From assembly GCA_963795415.1 (NCBI GenBank), contig CAWCHQ010000001.1, positions 2,666,001 through 2,730,000 of the forward strand: a DNA stretch of 64,000 nt, given 5' to 3'. Of this stretch, positions 54,154-63,650 are shown one piece after another. The notes beneath the pieces were generated by a model. It saw nothing but the letters and a program-made list of their open reading frames with translations, had not been told where the DNA came from and did no database searches. Source of the stretch: CAVSUZ01 sp963795415 (GTDB taxonomy: Bacteria > Pseudomonadota > Alphaproteobacteria > Acetobacterales > Acetobacteraceae). A program made the position numbers and the translations under genes. The stretch's first letter is position 1. Every line of letters begins with the position of its first letter.

Positions 54154-56061
54154 TTGCTGCGCGTTTCGCTGCGCAGTCCGATGCAGGCCGAGGATGCGAA
54201 TGGCCGGTCGGTCCTCCCCAAAATCCGCAAAACCCGCGCCCTCCTTGCGGTTCTTGCCCTTGCCGCCCCGCGTCCGATCCTCCGCACGCAACTTATCGCT
54301 CTGCTCTGGAGCAGACGCGAAATCCAGCAGGCTCGGGGATCACTGCGGCAATCCCTCTATGAACTGCAAGATGCGCTAGCACCCCTCGCTTCCGGTCTTC
54401 TGGAGGCCGATCGCTTTCAGGTGGCTTTGCGCACGGAGGGACTCGAAGTCGTGCTCGCCCCGCCCCGCATCTCCACAGGCAGCAGCGGGCGATTGCTGGA
54501 AGACCTGATCGGCATAGACCCGGCACTGGACGCCTTCATTGGCTCCGAGCAGCGCAGGCTCTCCCATCGCGCACTCGCCGAGGCGCAAGAGGCGCTCTCG
54601 GCAGCGGCGGACCCCGATTCCGCCACCGCCGCCGCGGCCGCGCTGCTCACGCTCGACCGCGGCAATGAGCGTGCCTGGCAGGCCATGATCCAGGCGCGCC
54701 TGGATCAGGGGCAGCGCAGCGAGGCGGTGGCCTGTTTTGAAGAATGCCGGGCAGCGCTCGAGGAAACCGCCCGGATCGCCCCCTCGGCCGCAACCTTCGC
54801 GCTGCTGGAGCAGGCCCGGTCCGAAGGCCTGGTTCCGCCGTCCCCGGCGGCAGGGGTCTCGTTCTCGGGGATCCACTCCCCCACGGCGGAACGGTTGCGC
54901 ATCGGGATCGCGCGTTTTCGCGCCGGCATCGGACCTGCCGCAACGGCTCTGGCGGCCGGCGTGGAGGAGGAACTCGTACTCGCACTCACGCCGTTCCGCT
55001 GGATTTCGTGCATTCCGGTCGTTTCGCTTCAGGCCTTTGTCGAGGGCGGCAGCAACGCGTTGGGGCTCGATTGCCTGCTGGAAGGCACCGTGCAGGAAAG
55101 CGTCTCCAATCGGCGTGTCACCGTCCGGCTGCTCGATCTGCGAACCGCTGGCGAGGTCATCTGGGTCGGACGGTTCGACCGCGATTGCGGCGACATGCTT
55201 CAGATGCAGGAAGAGATCGCCGCCGAAACGGCCGCCCAGCTCGAACCGAAACTTCTGCTCTGGGAAGGCCGCCGTGCCTACAACCGGACCGGCCCGAATG
55301 CCTCGGCCCGCGAGCTTATGTCCTCCGCCATCCTGCAGCTCTTTCGGATGGACCGACCCAGCTTCGAAACAGCCGGAATCAAGCTGGAGCAAGCCTTTCG
55401 CCTGGATCCGAACAACCCGACGGCGATCGCCTGGCTGGCGCAATGGCACTTGTTCGCCCTCGGTCAGGGCTGGGCGCCCGATATTGCCGCCACCACCGCC
55501 CGTGCGCGGGAGCTCGCGCATATTGCCATTTCACTCGCACCGGATGACGGGCACGCATTGTCGCTGGCAGGGCACGTGCAGGCCTATATCGAGCGAAAAC
55601 CGCATGAGGCGATCCGGCTGCTGGATCGCGCCATCGAGGCCAATCCCAATCTGCCCCTTGCCTGGTGCCGGGCCGCCTTCGCGCACAGCTATGCGGGCAA
55701 CCATGATCAAGCCCTGACGCACGCCGAACGGGCACGCCGCATGACCTCCGGCCACCCCCTGGCGTTTCTGTTCGAGGGTGCTCTGGCAGTACCGCATTTG
55801 TTTCGCCGAGAGTACGAGGCGGCGATCCTGGCCGGCGACAGAGCCATCGCCCTGAATCCCGGGTTTACGTCCTCCTACAAGACTCAGCTGGCAGCACTCG
55901 GCCATCTGCACCGGTTCGAGGAAGCCGCCCTGATCCGGGATCGGCTGCTAATGCTGGAGCCGCATTTCACGGTCGACCGCGCCATGGCGCGGTCGCCGAT
56001 CCTGGCCGAGAGCGACCGCACCCACTACGCCGAAGGTCTGCGCCTGGCGGGACTCCCCTGA
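54154..56061 (+). CDS. BTAD/SARP-like regulator with TPR domain
   Basis: A 635-residue protein. A winged-helix-like start (LLRVSLRSP, KIRKTRALLAVLALAAPRPI, LRTQLIALLWSRREIQQARG) leads into a bacterial transcriptional activation domain (RRLSHRALAEAQEALSAAAD, ERAWQAMIQARLDQGQRSEA, CRAALEETARIAPSAATFAL). A central domain (GGSNALGLDCLLEGTVQESV, RRVTVRLLDLRTAGEVIWVG) resembles the periplasmic-sensor-like part of adenylate cyclase/TolB-type regulators. TPR helices follow, without a cyclase catalytic domain. TTG 54154 is the likely start because the domain begins there; the frame is open further upstream. Targets may include the nearby polysaccharide genes (inference). Confidence 0.65.
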   Translation: MLRVSLRSPMQAEDANGRSVLPKIRKTRALLAVLALAAPRPILRTQLIALLWSRREIQQARGSLRQSLYELQDALAPLASGLLEADRFQVALRTEGLEVVLAPPRISTGSSGRLLEDLIGIDPALDAFIGSEQRRLSHRALAEAQEALSAAADPDSATAAAAALLTLDRGNERAWQAMIQARLDQGQRSEAVACFEECRAALEETARIAPSAATFALLEQARSEGLVPPSPAAGVSFSGIHSPTAERLRIGIARFRAGIGPAATALAAGVEEELVLALTPFRWISCIPVVSLQAFVEGGSNALGLDCLLEGTVQESVSNRRVTVRLLDLRTAGEVIWVGRFDRDCGDMLQMQEEIAAETAAQLEPKLLLWEGRRAYNRTGPNASARELMSSAILQLFRMDRPSFETAGIKLEQAFRLDPNNPTAIAWLAQWHLFALGQGWAPDIAATTARARELAHIAISLAPDDGHALSLAGHVQAYIERKPHEAIRLLDRAIEANPNLPLAWCRAAFAHSYAGNHDQALTHAERARRMTSGHPLAFLFEGALAVPHLFRREYEAAILAGDRAIALNPGFTSSYKTQLAALGHLHRFEEAALIRDRLLMLEPHFTVDRAMARSPILAESDRTHYAEGLRLAGLP

Positions 56062-56159
56062 AGCACGGCTGGTTGCAGGTGCAACCGCGACAAGTACAAA
56101 GGCTTTGCGCGCTGATTAAGTGAGATTGGGGCAGCATGCCGGCCCACATTGTCGGCGGC

Positions 56160-56240
56160 GGAACCCACATTCCGTAGGACGGTGACGCGGCGGTTTTCGA
56201 CGATGCTCCAGTAGCGGTGCTTGGTGAACAACTTAAAATA
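56160..56240 (-). mobile_element. IS1634-like transposase fragment (uncertain)
   Basis: The minus-strand reading KHRYWSIVENRRVTVLRNVG resembles the start of IS1634/IS4-type transposases (HRYWSIVENRR). Only this short piece is present, with no continuation. The rest of the 408-bp gap 56062-56469 has no recognisable gene. Confidence 0.4.
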
Positions 56241-56469
56241 AATAATGGTGGTTCGCCCAGTAGATTCCCACCATTGCGAAACTCAGGATATAGGCGAAGC
56301 AGGACGGCTCTAGCTAACCCGATAAGCGTGGCATGCAGGTTCGTTGATGGTGCCCAATCCGCGCTATGGGTCACGTCCGTCAAGCTGGTGTAGATTCCTT
56401 AGCAGCGAGAGGCGGTCCTAGACCGGCCGACCAAGTTGAAGTTCGTTCTTCTCGCAGGGCTCGGCGCGC

Positions 56470-57075
56470 TTGACGGCCTACGGGGTTGACTTCCTGACCG
56501 GCAACAAGAACACCCGCGGCGACTACGAGCGGATCGATCCCAAAGGCAAAGCGTTCTTGAGACCGGTACACTGGCGGCGACAGCCAAACCCGACCTCTGA
56601 TGATTATCCCTTCGTGCTCATCACCGGGCGCGTGGTCTATCACTTTCACACCCGTACCAAGACTGGTCGATCCACAGCGCTGAATGAACGGGCGCCCCAG
56701 CCCTATGTCGAGATTCACCCCAGCGATGCCGCCCGCCTGGAGATCGGGCTCGGTGACCTGGTTGAGATCACATCCCCGCACGGCCGGTGGGAAGGGGTCG
56801 CAATGGTGGTGGATACAGTCCGGTCGGGGGAAGTCTTCGTTCCGTTTCACTATGGTCACGGCTCCCAATCGGCCAATCAGCACACGTGGTACGCGCGGGA
56901 CCCGGTCAGCCATCAGCCGCAGCTTAAATCGTCGCCCGTTGCCGTCCGACGACTCAGCTTCGGGCAACCCGAGCCGTGGCTGCTGGCGTGGCTTGCCGAA
57001 TTGAACGGGGAATCCACGGAGCCGTTCGCCGCCCGGGAGTTCGGCGGCACAGTAAACCGGACCGTCCAACCGTAA
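56470..57075 (+). pseudogene. Molybdopterin oxidoreductase C-terminal fragment
   Basis: About 200 residues of the molybdopterin-dinucleotide-binding domain: YPFVLITGRVVYHFHTRTKT, EIHPSDAARLEIGLGDLVEI, VFVPFHYGHGSQSANQHTWY and RDPVSHQPQLKSSPVAVRRL. This is the end of a formate dehydrogenase/nitrate reductase-like enzyme; the catalytic Mo and Fe-S domains are absent, and the frame begins in the middle of the domain (TTG 56470 is only the first open start). It therefore seems a 5'-deleted remnant. Confidence 0.7.
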
Positions 57076-57116
57076 CGTGCCGAAAGAAAGAGCCAAACGG
57101 GAGAAATCCATCGATC

Positions 57117-57332
57117 ATGGCAGAGACCTTCAAAGTCGGCGATCACGTAACCTGGAATTCCGAAGCTGGCTGGGTCAGCGGCCAAATCGTGCGGGTGCAT
57201 ACGAGCGATGTGAACTACAAAGGTTACGCGCATCATGCGAGCGAGAATGATCCACAGTACGAGATCAAAAGCGACAAGACGGATCACATCGCCCTGCACA
57301 AGGGAAAGGCATTGCGGCAGCTTCGCCGCTGA
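57117..57332 (+). CDS. DUF2945 (HVA1-like, Tudor-type) protein
   Basis: A 71-residue small protein: AETFKVGDHVTWNSEAGWVS, IVRVHTSDVNYKGYAHHASE and NDPQYEIKSDKTDHIALHKG are the complete DUF2945 pattern, a family often induced by stress. ATG 57117 lies behind GGGAGAAA. It is separate from the truncated oxidoreductase before it. Its molecular role is unknown. Confidence 0.75.
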   Translation: MAETFKVGDHVTWNSEAGWVSGQIVRVHTSDVNYKGYAHHASENDPQYEIKSDKTDHIALHKGKALRQLRR

Positions 57333-57481
57333 CCGCCAAATCGCCCGTTTGCTTGCAGGCGCGAGCACCACGGCACCACCCCCGTCACCGCCCCTGTTGA
57401 TCCGGGAACGATTGCTCACCAGCCTGGACGATGACACTGGGGGCCGGCTCATCCCTGGCCGGCCGTTAGCTGATCCAGTCG

Positions 57482-58759
57482 TCAAACTGCCGGCGCAGCC
57501 GCCCGATCGATGGGTGGATACCGGCGCAGCAGACGCAGCATGAGCAGCATGGCCGGAAGCGCGGCAAACATGGCGATCGCGTAAAACAAGGTCCAGCCGG
57601 TGGCCCGGGCCAGGAAGCCCGAGAGGCCGCCGACGGTGCGTAGCGCGATGGCAGCGAGGGAGGATAACAGGGCGTACTGGGTTGCGGTGAAGGCCGGCGA
57701 ACAAAGGCCGGAGAGATAGGTGATGAAGGCGGCGTCGGCCATCCCCTCGGCGAAGGCCTCCGTTACCACCGTCCCAAACAGGATGTGGCGCTCCCCAGCA
57801 GACGTGGCGAGGAGCAGGTACATCGCCATTGCAGCCGTTTGGACGCAGCCGGTGGAGAGGAGGGCGCGGCCGACCCCGAGGCGGGCGACGAGCCAGCCCC
57901 CGATGGCGGTTCCGGCGAAGGTGGCGGCGAGGGAGAAGGGGCCGTTGGCCACGGCGATGCTGGCGCGATCGAAGCCGAGGGAGGTGTAGAACGGGGCGGT
58001 CATGACCCCGGCCATGGCCTCACCCAGCTTGAACAGGGCGACGAAGCCCAGGATGGTCAGGGCGCCGGGACGGGAAAGGATTTCGCCCAAGGGCTTGATG
58101 ATGGCGGTACGCAAGCGCGCGGCGAAGGCGGCGGCAGTGGGGCGGATCGCGGCGATCGGTTCGGGGACCAGAAGGGTGATCAGCGGGCTGACGGCCAACA
58201 ATGCGGCGACAACGAGCAGGGCACCGCGCCAGCCAAGCGTGTCGGCGGCTTTGATGACGCCCGCCCCGGAGACGAGCAGGGCGATGCGATAGCCCCACAC
58301 ATAGGCGGCCATGGCGGCGCCCTGGCTGCGGGGAGGGAAGGTCTCGATGCGCCAGGCGTCGATGACGATGTCCTGGCTGGCGGAGAGGAAGGCCACGAGT
58401 GCGGCGGCGGTAACCGACCCGAGCGGCGCGGCGACCGGATTTGACAGCGCGAGCAGAACCGCTGACAGGGCGAGCAGGGGCTGAATGGCACCAAGCCAGC
58501 CGCGGCGGCGGCCGAGTATGGCAAGAGGGCCGGGCGGACGCACTTGGTCCAGCAACGGCGCCCAGAGGAATTTCAGGGAATACGCCAGGCCGACGTTAGC
58601 GGTGAGGCCGATCAGGGCGAGTGAGACGCCGCCTTCCGACAGCCAGAGGCGGAAGGTGAAACCCGAAAGGGGCAGGGGAAGGCCGCTGAAAAAACCATAG
58701 GCGCCCATAATCCAGAGCCGGCGGTCGGCCAGAATGGGTTGGGGTAGCGCCTCCTGCAT
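57482..58759 (-). CDS. MFS transporter, AmpG/PAT-like
   Basis: A 425-residue twelve-helix transporter. GFFSGLPLPLSGFTFRLWLS, then LTANVGLAYSLKFLWAPLLD, SASQDIVIDAWRIETFPPRS (the conserved Q-D-I/V-DAWR motif) and ALFKLGEAMAGVMTAPFYTS match AmpG and related PAT transporters, which carry muropeptides, acetyl-CoA or siderophores. ATG 58759 (MQEALPQPILADRRLW) was preferred over 58840, since the longer version runs into the tRNA gene. Confidence 0.8.
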   Translation of the reverse strand: MQEALPQPILADRRLWIMGAYGFFSGLPLPLSGFTFRLWLSEGGVSLALIGLTANVGLAYSLKFLWAPLLDQVRPPGPLAILGRRRGWLGAIQPLLALSAVLLALSNPVAAPLGSVTAAALVAFLSASQDIVIDAWRIETFPPRSQGAAMAAYVWGYRIALLVSGAGVIKAADTLGWRGALLVVAALLAVSPLITLLVPEPIAAIRPTAAAFAARLRTAIIKPLGEILSRPGALTILGFVALFKLGEAMAGVMTAPFYTSLGFDRASIAVANGPFSLAATFAGTAIGGWLVARLGVGRALLSTGCVQTAAMAMYLLLATSAGERHILFGTVVTEAFAEGMADAAFITYLSGLCSPAFTATQYALLSSLAAIALRTVGGLSGFLARATGWTLFYAIAMFAALPAMLLMLRLLRRYPPIDRAAAPAV

Positions 58760-58802
58760 GGACGGTTGGTGCGGAATGCGGCGGGATTCTTCAAGCGCAG
58801 AG

Positions 58803-58889
58803 TGGTGCGGGCGGTCGGAGTCGAACCGACACTCTGTCACCAGAACCGGATTTTGAGTCCGGCGCGTCTACCAGTTCCGCCACGCCCGC
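58803..58889 (-). tRNA. tRNA-Leu (anticodon CAA)
   Basis: On the minus strand GCGGGCGTGGCGGAACTGG folds as acceptor and D-arm, the anticodon loop is CTCAAAA (anticodon CAA), a long variable arm follows (class II), and the T-arm is GTCGG-TTCGACT-CCGAC. The 7-bp acceptor stem GCGGGCG/CGCCCGC is perfect and CCA is encoded at the 3' end. It decodes UUG. Confidence 0.95.
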
Positions 58890-58926
58890 GCGCGCTTGCC
58901 CTCTATATGGCAAACGCCCGCCGCCG

Positions 58927-60783
58927 TCACGGCGCGTATTCCAGCGCGGCAGGCCGGTGGCCGATGCGCCCCAGCAGGGCGGTCGCTTCCTCGAATTCGG
59001 CGGGGCGGCTGAAGAAGAAGCCTTGCGCTTCCGCATAGCCCTCCGCCCGCAGGCAATCGAGCTGGTGGCGGCTTTCCACGCCTTCCGCCAGCGTTACGAT
59101 CCCCAGGCTACGGCCCAGGCCGGCCACCGCGCGCACAATCGCGACGGTGCCTTCCTCCCGCAGCAGATCAGCAACGAAAGACTGGTCCAGCTTGATCTTG
59201 TCGAACGGAAAGCTGCGTAGATAGCGGAGCGAGGAATAGCCGGTGCCGAAATCGTCCATTGCAATCCGGACACCGAGTTCATGCAGTGCATACAGTGTGG
59301 CGATCGCGCCGTCGTTGTCTTCCAGCAACACCGATTCGGTGATCTCCAACTCCAGCCTGACCGCTGCAAGCCCACTATCCTCCAGAGCCGCCCTGACGGT
59401 GGCGACCAGGCCCGGCGATCTGAGTTGCACAGGCGAAAGATTTACCGCGATGGTTACGGGGGCCGGCCACTGAGCCGCATGCCTGCACGCCTCATCCAGG
59501 ACCCAGGCGCCGATCGCCACGATCATCCCGGTTTCCTCAGCGATCGGAATGAATTCACCCGGCGGGACCGGACCATTGCTGGAATTCCAGCGCAGCAGGG
59601 CCTCGAACCCCGTCACGTGGCCGTGGCGCAGCGAGACCAGAGGTTGATAGACCAGCTGAAAGCGCCCCTCGGCCAGGGCAGTCCGCAGCTCAAGCTCCTG
59701 CTGCTGCCGGAGCAACCGGCGCGCATCCATCCCTTCTTCGAAAAACCTGAACGTGTTCCGCCCATCGCTTTTCGCGCGATACAGTGCGGTGTCGGCCCGG
59801 CGCACCAATTCCTCGTAGAAAGAGCCATCCGTCGGGGCGATGGCAATGCCAACGCTGATGCCGACAGCCACCTCCCTGCCCTCAAGCGTTATCGGGACCG
59901 ACGCCACCCCAATCACCTTCCGCGCCAGCGCCGCGGCCTGTTCCGGGGTCTCGATACCGGCCATGAGAATGGCGAATTCATCACCGCCGAGCCGTGCGAA
60001 TGTATCGCCCTCCCGGATGCAATCCGAAAAGCGGCTGGCGATTGCGGCGAGCAACGTGTCGCCGGCCGCATGGCCGAGCGTGTCGTTGATCGTCTTGAAC
60101 GTGTCGAGGTCCAGGCACAGCACGGCAGCCAGTTCACCGTCCCGCCGCTCCGCCAGGATCTGTTCAGCTTGCTCACGGAACAGCGCGCGGTTTGCCAAAC
60201 CTGTCAGTGCGTCATGGCGTGCGAGGAACGAGATCCGGGCCTCTGCCTCTTTCCTCTCGGAGACGTCCCGCACCACAGCGATCACCTCATGCTCGCCCGG
60301 CATCGTCTCGGACGGGCGCGTGACCCATGTCGATTCGACCCAGACATAGGAACCGTCCCGCCGGCGGAGCCTGTACGAGCAGACTGTCCGCCCCGCTGCC
60401 CGGGTAAATGCCTGATATGTCGTCTCGACCCGCCGCCGGTCCTCGGGATGCACATAATCAGCAAAATCCCTCGCCAGCAGCTCCTCGGGATCGTAGCCCA
60501 GAAGGGAACGGCAGGCGGGTGACACATAGTCGCGGGTCCGGTCGGCCTTGGCGCGCACGATCATGTCCCCGGCATGTTCCGCGAGGAGTCGGTAAATCGC
60601 GTCCCGCTCACGCAGGCTGGCCTCGACCTCACGCAGACGATTCATATCGAGGGGGCTGCCGGACCAGCGTTCCCTTAGCCAAAGCCAGGGTAGGCCAGCG
60701 ACGCCGAGGAGAAGCGGTGCGGCAAGCAGTGCCCAACCCGAGCTCGCAGGCCCGCACAGGGCGCCGAACCACGTCCAAATCAT
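58927..60783 (-). CDS. Membrane-anchored PAS-GGDEF-EAL c-di-GMP protein
   Basis: A 618-residue bifunctional-looking enzyme. One N-terminal membrane segment (residues 11-36), then a PAS domain (about 50-175: RLLAEHAGDMIVRAKADRTR, LLGYDPEELLARDFADYVHP), then GGDEF with intact RLGGDEFAIL at 264-273 and the I-site not obvious, then EAL (GFEALLRW) with DDFGTGYSSLRYL and FDKIKLDQSFV. Both diguanylate cyclase and phosphodiesterase motifs are conserved. It sits between tRNA-Leu and the suf operon, divergent from sufR. Environmental input is probably through the PAS domain. Confidence 0.9.
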   Translation of the reverse strand: MIWTWFGALCGPASSGWALLAAPLLLGVAGLPWLWLRERWSGSPLDMNRLREVEASLRERDAIYRLLAEHAGDMIVRAKADRTRDYVSPACRSLLGYDPEELLARDFADYVHPEDRRRVETTYQAFTRAAGRTVCSYRLRRRDGSYVWVESTWVTRPSETMPGEHEVIAVVRDVSERKEAEARISFLARHDALTGLANRALFREQAEQILAERRDGELAAVLCLDLDTFKTINDTLGHAAGDTLLAAIASRFSDCIREGDTFARLGGDEFAILMAGIETPEQAAALARKVIGVASVPITLEGREVAVGISVGIAIAPTDGSFYEELVRRADTALYRAKSDGRNTFRFFEEGMDARRLLRQQQELELRTALAEGRFQLVYQPLVSLRHGHVTGFEALLRWNSSNGPVPPGEFIPIAEETGMIVAIGAWVLDEACRHAAQWPAPVTIAVNLSPVQLRSPGLVATVRAALEDSGLAAVRLELEITESVLLEDNDGAIATLYALHELGVRIAMDDFGTGYSSLRYLRSFPFDKIKLDQSFVADLLREEGTVAIVRAVAGLGRSLGIVTLAEGVESRHQLDCLRAEGYAEAQGFFFSRPAEFEEATALLGRIGHRPAALEYAP

Positions 60784-60894
60784 GTTTTATCTCGCCAATT
60801 ATGGAGAAAATGGCTCAAGACGCGTTGACGGAGGGTTAAGGAGGATCCGCCCCGTCTTGACGCCGAAGCCTCGGCGCGCCATTTCCTCGTAATC

Positions 60895-60911
60895 AGGACC
60901 CGGTACGTCCT
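60895..60911. promoter_or_regulatory. Candidate operator, AGGAC-N7-GTCCT
   Basis: A 5-bp inverted repeat with a 7-bp spacer (CCGGTAC) lies 53 bp upstream of the sufR-type gene, in the divergent region between it and the c-di-GMP protein. Position suits autoregulation by the Fe-S regulator; the match to a known site is unknown. Confidence 0.3.
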
Positions 60912-60963
60912 GTTACACAAAAACTGCCACGCAACAGTTCATACAACAGCTCCGGGGTTCGCC

Positions 60964-61413
60964 ATGCTGCGGCTGTCGAAACTAACCGACTATGCCGTCG
61001 TTGTCCTTGTCCGCCTATCGCGGGGGGATGCAGTGCAGACCTCGCCGGGTGTTGCGGCTTCAACCGGCATTCCCGAACCGACCGTTGCCAAGGTGCTGAA
61101 AGCGCTGGCGGCCAGCAGATTGGTCGCCTCCCAGCGGGGAGCACATGGCGGCTACCGGCTAATGCGTCCGCTGGGGGCCATTCCGATCGCCGGCGTGATC
61201 GAGGCGATTGATGGGCCGATCGCGCTGACAGCCTGTGTGGATGGCGGAGCCGGCGGCTGCGATGCGGAGAGCATATGTCCGATGCGCGGCCGGTGGGACC
61301 CGGTGAACGAGGCGATCCAGCAGGCTCTGACCAACATCTCTCTGGCGGACATGCAGGAGGCGTCGCTGCCGCGAGCCTTCACGCTCCGGCCCGCCATTCC
61401 CGCCGCCGAATAG
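60964..61413 (+). CDS. sufR: SUF-system Rrf2-family Fe-S regulator
   Basis: A 149-residue winged-helix protein: LRLSKLTDYAVVVLVRLSRG, IPEPTVAKVLKALAASRLVA, QRGAHGGYRLMRPL, and Cys at 91, 99 and 105 (TACVDGGAGGCDAESICPMR). The Cys set and gene order match the proteobacterial SUF regulators of the IscR/SufR-like subfamily. It is the first gene of the suf operon, 9 bp before sufB. It probably senses Fe-S status. Confidence 0.85.
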   Translation: MLRLSKLTDYAVVVLVRLSRGDAVQTSPGVAASTGIPEPTVAKVLKALAASRLVASQRGAHGGYRLMRPLGAIPIAGVIEAIDGPIALTACVDGGAGGCDAESICPMRGRWDPVNEAIQQALTNISLADMQEASLPRAFTLRPAIPAAE

Positions 61414-61422
61414 GAAAACGCG

Positions 61423-62898
61423 ATGCCTGCAGTTACCGAAACGCTCGAGACGGTCCAGTCCGTCACCCAAGGCGGGTACAAGTGGGGCTTCGAGACCGAC
61501 ATCGAGATGGACATAGCCCCAAAGGGGCTGGACGAGAACATCATCCGGCTGATTTCGGACCGTAAGGGCGAGCCTGGGTGGATGCTGGAATGGCGGTTGA
61601 AGGCTTATGCCGGCTGGAAGCAGATGGAGGAGCCCCACTGGGCGAAGGTGTGGCATCAGAAAATCGACTATCAGGACATCCATTACTATGCGGCGCCGAA
61701 GGCGAAGGCTGGTCCGAAATCGCTCGATGAGGTGGATCCGGAGCTTCTCGCGACCTATGAGAAGCTGGGTATCCCGCTCAAGGAGCGAGCAATTCTGGCG
61801 GGTGTAGAGCAGGGTGCGCCGAACGTGGCGGTTGATGCGGTGTTCGACAGCGTGTCCGTGGCAACGACCTTCAAGGAGACGCTGCAGAAAGCGGGCGTGA
61901 TCTTCTGCCCTATCAGCGAGGCCGTCCGCGATTATCCGAACTTGGTGCGCCAGTATCTCGGCAGTGTCGTGCCCGTCGCGGATAACTTTTATGCGGCGCT
62001 CAACAGCGCGGTGTTTACCGATGGCAGCTTTGTCTATGTCCCAAAGGGCGTGCGCTGCCCGATGGAGCTTTCGACGTATTTCCGGATTAATGCGCGGAAT
62101 ACGGGCCAGTTCGAGCGGACGCTGATTATCGCGGACGCGGGCAGCTACGTCAGCTATCTCGAGGGCTGCACCGCCCCGATGCGCGACGAGAACCAGTTGC
62201 ACGCGGCAGTCGTGGAACTGGTGGCGCTGGAAGACGCGCAGATCAAATACAGCACGGTGCAGAACTGGTATCCCGGCGATGCCGAGGGACGCGGCGGAAT
62301 CTATAATTTCGTGACGAAGCGCGGCGCTTGCCGCGGTGCGCGTGCGAAGATTTCCTGGACGCAGGTGGAGACCGGGTCGGCGATCACCTGGAAATATCCG
62401 TCCTGCGTACTGGAGGGTGATGACAGCGTGGGCGAGTTCTACTCGGTGGCAGTGACGAACAATCGCCAGCAGGCGGATACCGGCACTAAGATGATCCACA
62501 TCGGCGAGAACACGCGCAGCACGATCGTATCGAAAGGGATCAGCGCCGGGCGGTCCAACAACACCTATCGCGGGCTGGTTCGCGTGCTGCCACGGGCACG
62601 GAATGCGCGGAATTTCACGCAATGCGATTCGCTGCTGATCGGGCATGAATGCGGGGCACACACTGTGCCGTACATCGAAAGCCGGAACCCGAGCGCGAAG
62701 GTGGAGCATGAGGCCACCACGTCGAAGATCGCGGATGACCAGTTGTTCTACTGCCGTCAGCGCGGGTTGTCGGAGGAAGACGCGGTCAATCTGATCGTTA
62801 ACGGGTTCTGCAAGGACGTGCTCAAGGAATTGCCGATGGAATTTGCTGTCGAAGCGCAAAAATTGCTGGCTGTCAGCCTGGAAGGCTCGGTGGGCTGA
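61423..62898 (+). CDS. sufB: Fe-S cluster assembly scaffold SufB
   Basis: A 491-residue SufB. YKWGFETDIEMDIAPKGLDE, TYEKLGIPLKERAILAG, AVDAVFDSVSVATTFKETLQ, YVPKGVRCPMELSTYFRINA, SYLEGCTAPMRDENQLHAAV, and WKYPSCVLEGDDSVGEFYSV are all typical. Acts with SufC and SufD as the SufBC2D scaffold that builds [Fe-S] clusters in the cytosol. Length and motifs are complete. Confidence 0.95.
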   Translation: MPAVTETLETVQSVTQGGYKWGFETDIEMDIAPKGLDENIIRLISDRKGEPGWMLEWRLKAYAGWKQMEEPHWAKVWHQKIDYQDIHYYAAPKAKAGPKSLDEVDPELLATYEKLGIPLKERAILAGVEQGAPNVAVDAVFDSVSVATTFKETLQKAGVIFCPISEAVRDYPNLVRQYLGSVVPVADNFYAALNSAVFTDGSFVYVPKGVRCPMELSTYFRINARNTGQFERTLIIADAGSYVSYLEGCTAPMRDENQLHAAVVELVALEDAQIKYSTVQNWYPGDAEGRGGIYNFVTKRGACRGARAKISWTQVETGSAITWKYPSCVLEGDDSVGEFYSVAVTNNRQQADTGTKMIHIGENTRSTIVSKGISAGRSNNTYRGLVRVLPRARNARNFTQCDSLLIGHECGAHTVPYIESRNPSAKVEHEATTSKIADDQLFYCRQRGLSEEDAVNLIVNGFCKDVLKELPMEFAVEAQKLLAVSLEGSVG

Positions 62899-62900
62899 TC

Positions 62901-63650
62901 ATGCTGGAGATTCGCAACCTTTCAGCGGCGGTGAACGGCAAACCCATTCTGCGTGGGATCGGGCTTACGGTCCCGGAGGGCGAGGTCCACGCACTCATGG
63001 GGCCGAACGGGTCCGGCAAATCCACGTTGGCTTATGTGCTCGCCGGCCGCGAGGACTACGAAGTTACCGAAGGCGCGGTGCTGTTTAACGGGCGCGACCT
63101 GCTGGCGATGGAGCCGGAGGAGCGGGCGGTGGCCGGTGTGTTCCTGGCGTTTCAGGCGCCGGTAGAATTGCCGGGTGTGGGCAATGCCAACTTTCTGCGC
63201 ACTGCGCTGAACGCGCTCCGGCGCTCGCGTGGAGAGCAGGAGCTGGATGCGGTGCAGTTTTTGAAAATGGCGCGGGCCGAGACGAAGCGATTGGCGATGC
63301 CCGACGACATGCTGCGGCGGAACGTGAATGTCGGTTTTTCCGGCGGCGAGAAGAAGCGCAACGAGGTGCTGCAGATGGCGATTCTGCGGCCTCGTTTGGC
63401 AATTCTGGACGAAACCGACAGCGGACTGGACATCGACGCGCTGAAGATCGTTGCCAATGGTGTAAATGCCTTGCGTGGGCCGGAATTCTCCAGCCTGGTT
63501 ATTACGCACCATCAGCGCCTGCTGGATCATCTGGTTCCCGATCGCGTCCATGTGCTGTCGGGCGGGCGCATCGTGCGCTCCGGCGGGCCGGAGCTGGCGC
63601 ACGAGCTGGAGGCGCGCGGCTATGCCGGGCTGGAGGCGGAGCCGGTATGA
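62901..63650 (+). CDS. sufC: Fe-S cluster assembly ATPase SufC
   Basis: A 249-residue ABC-type ATPase. Walker A GPNGSGKSTLAYVLAGRE, signature GFSGGEKKRNEVLQ and Walker B LAILDETDSGLDIDAL, with the D-loop LDIDAL. It drives the conformational cycle of the SufBCD scaffold. It lies 2 bp after sufB and overlaps sufD by ATGA. Confidence 0.95.
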   Translation: MLEIRNLSAAVNGKPILRGIGLTVPEGEVHALMGPNGSGKSTLAYVLAGREDYEVTEGAVLFNGRDLLAMEPEERAVAGVFLAFQAPVELPGVGNANFLRTALNALRRSRGEQELDAVQFLKMARAETKRLAMPDDMLRRNVNVGFSGGEKKRNEVLQMAILRPRLAILDETDSGLDIDALKIVANGVNALRGPEFSSLVITHHQRLLDHLVPDRVHVLSGGRIVRSGGPELAHELEARGYAGLEAEPV

